Positions 1-5,554 of a stretch of DNA of 23,527 bases are shown here, piece after piece. Source of the DNA: a virus; the IMG/VR virus record IMGVR_UViG_3300003890_000033, positions 18,105 through 41,631 of that record; one strand, given 5' to 3'. Within the stretch, counting starts at the first letter, position 1, and each line of letters begins with the position of its first letter. The notes beneath the pieces are model-generated. The model searched no databases and was not told the DNA's origin. It saw only the letters and a list, made by a program, of their open reading frames with translations. Position numbers and translations under genes: made by a program.

Positions 1-671
1 AACCTATTTTAGTAGCTTCAAATTATGGAACAATCCAAGCTTATAGTTCTTTTTCAGGAGTTAATGCTCAGGTTCCTATAGATTCTTACTATCTAATTAG
101 GATAGATTCTAAAGAACGTGATACGCACATAGATGTGTTAAATAGGGTTTGGGAAGAATTCAATCCCCCAAGAACTGGACTACCAGTCATTGTCAGAAGT
201 GCTGAATCTGCAGAAACCCTCTTATCTGTAGACGTAACGTCGGGTGGCAGCTCAACGATTAATGTTTCCAGCAATGCTGATTTTAACTTAAATGACCCTA
301 TCTACATATTTGATGATGTTTCACCTACTAAGAGTGATTCAGATGTGTATGAACGGCCTTTTTCAACAAAGGTTATAGGTAAAGTCTCAACTAACCAATT
401 AGTGTTAGCGGACACTGTACCAGATACCTATAAAGTATCTAATAAAACCCGAATAGTAAGTAATGCTGAATTTAAATTACTAATGTTTAACTTCGTAGAT
501 CATAATACAAGAGACGTAGAAGGGGCTCAGTACTGGATACATGAGTTTACTTTCTGGGTACAAATGTGGGTTGATAGAAACGAAGCACCAGAAATTACTT
601 CAGTAATTCAAGACATCTCTACTCCTATTGAAGACATAGACAGAAATATCGTTCTTGTTGAAGATCCATAA
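1..671 (+). CDS. Virion protein upstream of sheath, partial (possible tail terminator)
   Basis: The reading frame is open from base 3 to the TAA at 669-671, so the true start lies before the window; the GTG at 135 is internal and should not be taken as the start. At least 222 residues are present. The C-terminal part (about 475-585) has an aromatic pattern, HEFTFWVQMWVDRNE, resembling strand-rich tail-completion or terminator proteins, and the place directly before the sheath fits a tail terminator or neck protein. This role is inference from position and weak sequence feel. Bases about 231-458 encode a beta-rich segment (TINVSSNADF, then NDPIYIFDD, then VIGKVSTNQLVLADT) that looks like a divergent copy of the module found in the sheath and wedge proteins downstream. 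An alternative is a generic virion structural protein. The sheath start follows 19 bases after the stop. Confidence 0.5.
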   Translation, partial: PILVASNYGTIQAYSSFSGVNAQVPIDSYYLIRIDSKERDTHIDVLNRVWEEFNPPRTGLPVIVRSAESAETLLSVDVTSGGSSTINVSSNADFNLNDPIYIFDDVSPTKSDSDVYERPFSTKVIGKVSTNQLVLADTVPDTYKVSNKTRIVSNAEFKLLMFNFVDHNTRDVEGAQYWIHEFTFWVQMWVDRNEAPEITSVIQDISTPIEDIDRNIVLVEDP

Positions 672-690
672 AAATTGGAGAGGAAAATAA

Positions 691-2130
691 ATGTCATTAT
701 TAAACACTAATATTGGTCCTGAAAGAGTTCAGGTATTTGATGTGCCTATTGGTACTGTTCAAATTCCTGGAGTTCCTACTTCAGTGACCGCTTTTCTAAT
801 CGGGACGACTCAAGTTGGCGCACCTGTCAATACCCCGACAAAAGTGACTGATCTAGCCGCTTTTGAAGAGCTTTTTGGAGGACCAGATGAGGTTCTTTAT
901 GAAGCTTACTATGCAGTTCAAGGCTTTTTTGATAATGCCGGAACTGGCAACACTGCTATTATAGTTAATTGTGGTTCAGCGCCTACCGCTGCGGATTTCG
1001 TTGGAAATGCTTCTGCTGGTACAGGTCTTCGTGCTCTTGATGCCGAAGATATTCTCGGACTAGTTTGCGTTCCTGGTCTACCGCTAAATATGGCTTATAT
1101 CGTTCACGCCGCTCTTATTGATTATACTGAAACTGTTCGTGCTGAATTTGGTGCGACTCTTTCAACGTCATACTCACTACTAGCAATGCCAGAAGTTATC
1201 ACTAAAGCAAATACTGATGTACAAGTTATGTCTTTAACTGTTGCGTCTGTTGCTTCTTTAGTTGTGACTTTAAGCGGAACTCCCAACCTTTCCACCATCA
1301 CCGCTGGAATGATTGTTAAAAAAGCTGGAGTTTTCGTTGGCACTATTACTGCTGTAAACGATGGAGCGGATCAATTAACTTTAACGTCAGTTGGCACTAT
1401 TGCTGCGTCTGATACTCTTACTGTTCATGTACCTTCTGCTATTACGTATAAGGATTCTGTTGTTAATAATCCTTCTCGTGTTGCGGCTTGGTATTTTAAC
1501 CCTGTTCTCGTACTAGATCGTAGCTCTTCTGCTGCTCCTGGTGCGGTTATTGCGGTTGATCCTATTGGTCATGTTGCGGGCATTATGGCTCGTATGGATG
1601 CCAATATCAGTATTGGTGGACCTTCGCATGCTCCTGCCGGTATTAAATTTGCTGGTATTGCGGGAATCACTGGTCTTTCACTCACTATTTCAGAACGAGT
1701 GGATGCCGGTCCTCTTCGCTCAGCGTTTATTAACCGAATCACTTCCTTCCCTGGTGCTGGAAATATTATATTTGGTGGATATAGTGCTGGTGGTTCAGCG
1801 GTTACGGCTGATGAACAACTTATTCAGGTTATGCGAACTCTACAATATATTAAAGGTTCACTTGAGCGTGGTCTACGAGGTTTCCTCTGGGAAAACTTCT
1901 CACCGGCTACCCAAGAACAAATTCATCGGGCTATTGAATCATTCCTAAGGAATAACATTCATCTATTCCCGGCTGGATTACCTGAATCACAGCAATTTAA
2001 AGTGGCAGATGTAACCCCCACTCAGGATGATCTAGATGTTGGCCTATTAAAGGTTCGTGTTTTAGTGAAACCTAATAAAGCTGTTCGATTCATTGAAGTG
2101 GCCTTAGAATTCCCATTACCTACGGCTTAA
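691..2130 (+). CDS. Contractile tail sheath protein
   Basis: A 479-residue protein that forms the contractile outer cylinder of the tail. The N-terminus (GVPTSVTAFLIGTT, about residues 27-40) and the stretch ending LFGGPDEVLYEAYYAVQGFF (to about 80) match the usual sheath opening, where a tail protein enters a 'fails to connect unless ring name' region. The middle has WYFNPVLVLD then IGHVAGIMARMDA (about 267-304), the usual 'apW..v.d......PsGhvAGi.Ar.D' signature. The C-terminal domain (about 385-479) has LRGFLWENF, IESFLRNN and a closing strand VRFIEVALEF. Residues about 176-252 look like an inserted beta module between the two conserved parts (see repeat entry). The start has a good ribosome site, GGAGAGG at 676-682. 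Arginine codons are 14 CGN to 2 AGA/AGG, unlike most genes further downstream, which fits high expression. Confidence 0.93.
   Translation: MSLLNTNIGPERVQVFDVPIGTVQIPGVPTSVTAFLIGTTQVGAPVNTPTKVTDLAAFEELFGGPDEVLYEAYYAVQGFFDNAGTGNTAIIVNCGSAPTAADFVGNASAGTGLRALDAEDILGLVCVPGLPLNMAYIVHAALIDYTETVRAEFGATLSTSYSLLAMPEVITKANTDVQVMSLTVASVASLVVTLSGTPNLSTITAGMIVKKAGVFVGTITAVNDGADQLTLTSVGTIAASDTLTVHVPSAITYKDSVVNNPSRVAAWYFNPVLVLDRSSSAAPGAVIAVDPIGHVAGIMARMDANISIGGPSHAPAGIKFAGIAGITGLSLTISERVDAGPLRSAFINRITSFPGAGNIIFGGYSAGGSAVTADEQLIQVMRTLQYIKGSLERGLRGFLWENFSPATQEQIHRAIESFLRNNIHLFPAGLPESQQFKVADVTPTQDDLDVGLLKVRVLVKPNKAVRFIEVALEFPLPTA
1213..1449 (+). repeat. Beta module inserted in the sheath
   Basis: This codes for about residues 175-253 of the sheath. 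Its core, LSGTPNLSTITAGMIV followed by GTITAVNDGADQLTL, aligns by eye with LSGSPDLSTVRLGNVI followed by AVITAINDITDTLTV in the 724-residue protein at 18978-19175. The flanking sheath sequence (LLAMPEVITKA before, NNPSRVAAWYFNP after) would join naturally in a normal sheath, so the segment reads as an insertion in a surface loop. Function is unknown. Confidence 0.65.
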
Positions 2131-2150
2131 TCGGTTAAAGGAGTATAAAT

Positions 2151-2723
2151 ATGGCAAGAAGTTGTGCAGTTGACCCTATTGAAAAATTTCGCTTTTCAGT
2201 ATCTTGGTCTTCTGATGCTGGTTCCGAAGGTACTGCCTTAGTTCGATTAGGCTTTCATGACATTCAGTCACCGAAGCGTACTACGAATAAAGGTACTTAC
2301 CGTGAAGGAATTGATCCTGATATTAACCAGCTATTTGCTGGTCTTAGTAGCATGGAAGATGTCACGCTAAGTCGTGGTGTCGTCATTCAAGATCCGAACA
2401 ATGAGTTCTATAAATGGGCGAGTGCTATTCATAATCCTGGTAAAGGACATGATAGCCGCTTTGCTCTACATGCTCGTCCTGTGAACTCAGGTGCGAATCA
2501 GTACAGAAAAGATATTACTATTAAAGCGCTTGATCGTGAAGGCAATGTTGCTCGCCAGTGGACGCTATATAATGCATTTCCTGTGAATTTCGTTGCGGCT
2601 TCAGATTTTAACGCTGCGGAAGACGGAGAAAAGTCTTTAGAAAGCCTAACGTTAGGCTACGAAGATTTCCGAGAAGAAATTCCCGGTTCAAGTGCTCCTG
2701 TTCCCGTAAGTTCATCTTTATAA
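2151..2723 (+). CDS. Major tail tube protein (T4 gp19-like)
   Basis: A 190-residue protein of the T4 gp19 tail tube family, which stacks as hexameric rings to form the inner tube inside the sheath. It opens with the family-like MARS..DPIEKFRF motif, shared with the two paralogues that follow. It also has the expected features YRKDITIKALDREGNVARQW, then LYNAFPVNF and LESLTLGYEDFREE (about residues 122-178). The place right after the sheath, the strong ribosome site AAAGGAG at 2137-2143, the CGN-rich arginine use (10 of 12) and the terminator right after the stop all mark this copy as the abundant tube subunit. The sheath stop is 20 bases upstream. Confidence 0.92.
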   Translation: MARSCAVDPIEKFRFSVSWSSDAGSEGTALVRLGFHDIQSPKRTTNKGTYREGIDPDINQLFAGLSSMEDVTLSRGVVIQDPNNEFYKWASAIHNPGKGHDSRFALHARPVNSGANQYRKDITIKALDREGNVARQWTLYNAFPVNFVAASDFNAAEDGEKSLESLTLGYEDFREEIPGSSAPVPVSSSL

Positions 2724-2731
2724 TATAATAC

Positions 2732-2776
2732 GAGGGGAAAGGATTGGTTTTTCCCGGTTCTTTCCCCTCTTTTTTT
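2732..2776 (+). terminator. Intrinsic terminator or attenuator after the main tube gene
   Basis: A perfect 10-bp stem, GAGGGGAAAG (2732-2741) with CTTTCCCCTC (2760-2769), encloses an 18-base loop and is followed by seven T (2770-2776). This is a textbook rho-independent terminator. The next gene starts only 11 bases past the T-run and no promoter fits between them, so downstream baseplate genes probably depend on read-through or on a promoter inside the tube gene. It likely sets the ratio of abundant sheath and tube to low-copy parts. Confidence 0.92.
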
Positions 2777-2787
2777 ATTTGTGGATT

Positions 2788-3471
2788 ATGGCAAGAAGCT
2801 CATCTGAAGACCCTATTGAAAAATTTAGATTTAAAGTGGAAATATTTTCCATTGATTTGCTTGCGACTGGAGACTTAAGCCAAAGCGCAGCTAATGCTGC
2901 CTTTAGTGGACTAAGGAATCTTATAGTTCCTACTCTTACTAGAGCAGGTTTTAGTGAAATAGTTCTTCCCGAAGTCACGGTTAATACCATAAGTTATAGG
3001 GAAAATATAGATAATCAAAGATTTAGCAAAGGCCCTGGATTAGTAAAGTACGACCCTGTTGTTTTACGTAGAGGCGCTACTAAAAGTCGGGAGTTGTATG
3101 AATGGTATAGATTAGTAAACAACGATACTTCATTACTAGGAGCAGCACAAGAAATAGGTGGAGACGCTACTGTACCAGGCCAAAGTGAGAATTTTAGAAA
3201 AGAGGTTCTTATAACCTCTATAGATCGAGAAGGTAATACCGTTAAGCAATGGATGCTATTTAATGCATACCCTGCTAAGTATAAAGGCGGTAATGACTTA
3301 AACGCCCAATCAGAAGAAAAGCTAGTAGAAGAATTAACTATTGAATATGAATTCTTTTTAGAACTAGATAGTGGTGGATTGGCAGTTGAATTGGAAAAGG
3401 ATGCGGCTATTGCGGGAGCGAATACAGCAGCTAACATAGCAGCAAAAGTAAATCTACCCTTTACGAGGTAA
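2788..3471 (+). CDS. Tail tube paralogue, probable tube initiator
   Basis: A 227-residue protein in the T4 gp19 tube family. I chose the ATG at 2788 (MARSSSEDPIEKFRFKV) because it aligns with the start of both neighbouring paralogues; a TTG nine bases upstream would add only three residues. Shared features are the N-terminal motif, EVLITSIDREGNTVKQWMLF, then NAYPAKY and LTIEYEFFLE. It is longer than the main tube owing to extra residues near the N-terminus and an alanine-rich tail (about 200-227). In T4 and in Afp/PVC-like systems, extra tube-fold proteins form the first rings on the baseplate, and that is the likely role here. There is no clear ribosome site: the preceding bases are the terminator T-run and ATTTGTGGATT. 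Arginine codons are mostly AGA/AGG (10 of 13). All this points to low expression. Confidence 0.8.
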   Translation: MARSSSEDPIEKFRFKVEIFSIDLLATGDLSQSAANAAFSGLRNLIVPTLTRAGFSEIVLPEVTVNTISYRENIDNQRFSKGPGLVKYDPVVLRRGATKSRELYEWYRLVNNDTSLLGAAQEIGGDATVPGQSENFRKEVLITSIDREGNTVKQWMLFNAYPAKYKGGNDLNAQSEEKLVEELTIEYEFFLELDSGGLAVELEKDAAIAGANTAANIAAKVNLPFTR

Positions 3472-3474
3472 TAT

Positions 3475-4002
3475 ATGGCTAGGCCATCAAGCAAAGACCC
3501 TTTAGACAAATTTAGATGGATTGTAGAAGTAGATGGCTTTAGCAGATTAGGCTTTACCTCAGTAGAAGTACCATCAGTTAGCATTAATGTGAAGAATTAT
3601 GCTGAAGGTGGAAGTCATTTGTTTCCTAGAAAGATTATTGATGGAGTGACATATTCTCCAATAGTTCTTCAAAGAGGAGTTACTTCAGATAGAAGCTTTC
3701 ATGAATGGGCCGCAGGATTCATAGATTTACTTCATAATGTAGACGGAGTCGCAGGTTATAGACGTAACCTAGTTATTAAACATTTAGATAGATTAGGTAG
3801 AGTAGTTAGGGAATATCGTATTTATGATGCCTTTCCTAGCGAATATAAACCGGCTTCAGATTTTGCCGCAGATTCAGATGATACGTACAGTTTAGAAAGA
3901 ATAACTCTAGAATATGAAAGTTTTGAAGTTATTGTTCCTGGACAAGAGAACAATGCATTCAACATTAAAGATTTAGCAAAACGTTTAATTAGAGGCACTT
4001 AA
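3475..4002 (+). CDS. Second tail tube paralogue, probable tube initiator
   Basis: A 175-residue T4 gp19-family protein starting MARPSSKDPLDKFRWIVEV, clearly paralogous to the two genes before it. Conserved features are YRRNLVIKHLDRLGRVVREY, then YDAFPSEYKPASDF and LERITLEYESFEV (about 100-155). It sits 3 bases after the previous stop, with CGAGG (3463-3467) as the ribosome site inside the end of that gene, so the two are probably co-translated. Arginine use is 12 AGA/AGG to 3 CGN, in contrast to the main tube. It most likely forms a ring joining tube and baseplate hub, comparable to T4 gp48/gp54 or Afp5. The exact position in the particle is inference. Confidence 0.82.
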   Translation: MARPSSKDPLDKFRWIVEVDGFSRLGFTSVEVPSVSINVKNYAEGGSHLFPRKIIDGVTYSPIVLQRGVTSDRSFHEWAAGFIDLLHNVDGVAGYRRNLVIKHLDRLGRVVREYRIYDAFPSEYKPASDFAADSDDTYSLERITLEYESFEVIVPGQENNAFNIKDLAKRLIRGT

Positions 4003-4021
4003 AATTTTAATACGAGGAAAA

Positions 4022-4633
4022 ATGAAAAAATGTACTAAATGTTTTGAATTAAAAACTAATGAAAATTTTTACAAAAAGAAAAATAGTTTAAGGTCAGAAT
4101 GTATAGTATGTTCAAAAGCATATAATAAATCGTTTAAAATTAAAAATCCTAATTATTCTAAAAATTATGAAGAGCAAAACAAAGAAGTTATTAAACAAAG
4201 AAAAGCAGATTATTGGCTAAATAATAAAGATAAGTATCAAAAATATAGAGATCTTAATAAAGAAAAATTAAGAATTTATTATAAAAATAGAGCTAGACAA
4301 AAAAGAAAGTCAGATATTAATTTTAGATTGACTTTAAGTTTACGTTCTAGATTGAATAAAGCAATTAAAAGACAACAAAAAGCTGGGTCTTTCATAAAAG
4401 ATTTAGGATGTTTTATAGAAGAATTAAAACAACATCTACAGTCCAAATTTCAACCAGGAATGACTTGGGAGAACTACGGTAAATGGTATATTGATAATAT
4501 TAGACCATTAAGTAGTTTTAATTTAGAAGATAGAAAAGAATTTATTTTAGCATGTAACTATAATAATTTACAACCTTTGTGGGCTAAAGACAATTTAAGA
4601 AAAAGTAATAAAATTTTACAAGAGGAGATGTAA
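4022..4633 (+). CDS. HNH-family endonuclease with degenerate active site
   Basis: A 203-residue protein of the phage HNH endonuclease type, probably a free-standing homing endonuclease gene lodged among the tail genes. The N-terminus is a zinc-ribbon-like CxxC...CxxC (C4, C7, C27, C30), followed by a lysine-rich helical stretch (about 40-120). The C-terminal domain has GMTWENYGKWYIDNIRPLSS (about 146-165) and NNLQPLWAKDNLRKS (181-195). In active relatives the first block reads WHIDHI; here both histidines are replaced (Y156 and N159), each explained by one base change from CAT. The asparagine of NLQPLW and the last motif asparagine remain. The gene is visibly more AT-rich and lysine-rich than its neighbours, which fits horizontal arrival. 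The next gene's ribosome site (AGAGGAG, 4621-4627) lies in its 3' end. Confidence 0.85.
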   Translation: MKKCTKCFELKTNENFYKKKNSLRSECIVCSKAYNKSFKIKNPNYSKNYEEQNKEVIKQRKADYWLNNKDKYQKYRDLNKEKLRIYYKNRARQKRKSDINFRLTLSLRSRLNKAIKRQQKAGSFIKDLGCFIEELKQHLQSKFQPGMTWENYGKWYIDNIRPLSSFNLEDRKEFILACNYNNLQPLWAKDNLRKSNKILQEEM

Positions 4634-4634
4634 A

Positions 4635-5396
4635 ATGTTAGTTATGCTACCAAACGGCTTGCTCGATGGGCAAGACCATTTTAATATAGCTGAGATTGAC
4701 GAATTGCGAGGCAAGCAACAAAACTATTTGGTCGATAAAGAACTAGTAGTCGGAAATATAGGACACTTACCTAAAATTCTAGCGGATATGATTCTTTCGC
4801 TTCAAACGAAAGAAGGAGTTCACTGGAAAGGGGACATGAGTGAAGCTATTTATAAGCTTCCTTCTGGAGATCTAGAAACTATTCTAGTTAAAGTTCGTGA
4901 GAATACTTACGGACCTAAGTTCTATCATGAAGCAGAGTGCCCTCACTGTCAACATATCAATAAAAATTTACGCTTAGATTTAGACAAACTAGAGATTAAA
5001 TATTACCCTTTAGAGCAAATGCTTACTAAAAAAGTTGTGCAATTGCCTAAAGCTAAAGTGGAAGTTGAGCTTAAGCCTATTTACCTTAAAGACCTTTTTG
5101 AGGTTGTTAAGATTACTAAGAATAAGCACGACGCTCTAGTTACTTCATTGATGGCCGTGTCCATCAAGAGAATTGGAGATAACACTAAGATTGATAGTAG
5201 TTCTATCGAAAAGATAACTGCTAGCGATCTAATGCATCTTCAAGAAGAAATGTCAAAGGTTACTTTAGAAGGAAGCATTGATACTAATATTCAAATTGAC
5301 TGCTCCAAATGTGAGAAAGAATTTGAAATTAAGTTGAATTGCTTTGATCCCTCTTTTTTCGACCATACCAAGGGCTCCAAGAGTACGACTATATAA
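4635..5396 (+). CDS. Tail/baseplate assembly chaperone, T4 gp26-like, zero-frame product
   Basis: A 253-residue protein resembling the T4 gp26-like baseplate family common upstream of tape measure genes in contractile-tailed phages. It has two CxxC knuckles, CPHC (102-105) followed by the strand KNLRLDLDKLEIKYYP, and CSKC (223-226) followed by EFEIKLNCFDP. Together these probably bind one zinc. The family acts during baseplate hub and tail assembly rather than as an abundant virion part. The gene lies directly between the tube genes and the tape measure, the classic place of frameshifting tail chaperones, and a perfect slippery heptamer sits at 5354-5360, 11 codons before the stop. The start ATG at 4635 is 1 base after the HNH stop. 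Confidence 0.8.
   Translation: MLVMLPNGLLDGQDHFNIAEIDELRGKQQNYLVDKELVVGNIGHLPKILADMILSLQTKEGVHWKGDMSEAIYKLPSGDLETILVKVRENTYGPKFYHEAECPHCQHINKNLRLDLDKLEIKYYPLEQMLTKKVVQLPKAKVEVELKPIYLKDLFEVVKITKNKHDALVTSLMAVSIKRIGDNTKIDSSSIEKITASDLMHLQEEMSKVTLEGSIDTNIQIDCSKCEKEFEIKLNCFDPSFFDHTKGSKSTTI
5354..5360 (+). promoter_or_regulatory. Probable programmed -1 ribosomal frameshift site (T TTT TTC)
   Basis: In the zero frame the codons are TCT TTT TTC GAC, so the bases form a perfect X XXY YYZ heptamer. The -1 frame is open from 5348, just after a TGA at 5345-5347, and stays open to the TAA at 5552-5554. The site is thus at the very start of the overlap, as in lambda G/GT and P2 E/E'. The shift would join 242 residues of the chaperone to 64 new ones, giving a 306-residue product. 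Confidence 0.82.
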
Positions 5397-5554
5397 GCCA
5401 CGAAGTAGATCTCTTGGATGATTATGTGTTCTTCGGGCAGACATATAGATGGCCTCCTAGTGAGATAGATGCAATGAGATGGTCAGTTAGAAAGACCATT
5501 AAGCAAGCATATAAAGATCATATGTCTAAGGTAAACAGTAAATCAAATGGCTAA
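5360..5554 (+). CDS. -1 frameshift extension of the assembly chaperone
   Basis: This -1 frame codes for 64 residues after the shift, beginning RPYQGLQEYDYISHEVDLL and including YVFFGQTYRWPPSEIDAM and WSVRKTIKQAYKDHM. It has no good start codon with a ribosome site: the candidates GTG 5426 and ATG 5474 would discard conserved-looking sequence. That supports expression only by frameshifting. The pattern of an acidic start, aromatic 'Y.F..Y.W', P..EI and a basic helical end resembles the small proteins found just after gp26-like genes in other contractile systems (DUF6760-like). That resemblance is from memory and weak. It ends inside the tape measure gene (8-base overlap with ATG at 5547), so it fills the apparent 150-base gap and couples the two genes. 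By analogy the extended form should bind the tape measure protein. Confidence 0.75.
   Translation, partial: RPYQGLQEYDYISHEVDLLDDYVFFGQTYRWPPSEIDAMRWSVRKTIKQAYKDHMSKVNSKSNG
5376..5418 (+). promoter_or_regulatory. Candidate stimulatory hairpin/pseudoknot for the frameshift
   Basis: TCCAAGAG (5376-5383) is perfectly complementary to CTCTTGGA (5411-5418), with a 27-base loop, and begins 15 bases after the slippery site. A second short pairing, GGCT (5373-5376) with AGCC (5396-5399), would cross the first and could make an H-type pseudoknot if one base is shared differently. The spacing is longer than usual for a stimulator, so this is only a candidate. Confidence 0.4.

Noticed and set aside
135-137. 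GTG as the start of the first gene
   Set aside because: The same frame is open upstream to the window edge with sensible coding sequence (SNYGTIQAYSSFSGV), so the GTG is an internal codon.
1541-1948. Leucine-rich 135-codon open frame inside the sheath gene
   Set aside because: It is a frame shadow of the sheath: no ribosome site, low-complexity Leu-rich translation, and the sheath frame is clearly the coding one.
2144-2151. TATAAATA, identical to the T4 late promoter core
   Set aside because: It overlaps the ATG of the tube gene and would make a transcript lacking the start and ribosome site. In such AT-rich DNA the match is expected by chance, and similar TATAAAT strings occur inside genes.
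2779-2787. TTG start nine bases before the chosen ATG of the second tube gene
   Set aside because: The ATG at 2788 aligns exactly with both paralogues (MAR.SS), and the TTG start overlaps the end of the terminator T-rich tract.
3015-3584. 189-codon minus-strand open frame
   Set aside because: It lies opposite two well-supported tube genes, has no ribosome site and codes for nothing recognisable.
5426-5554. Independent small gene starting at GTG 5426 or ATG 5474
   Set aside because: Neither start has a good ribosome site, both would lose the first part of the open frame, and the slippery heptamer sits exactly at the opening of the frame, which favours frameshifting.
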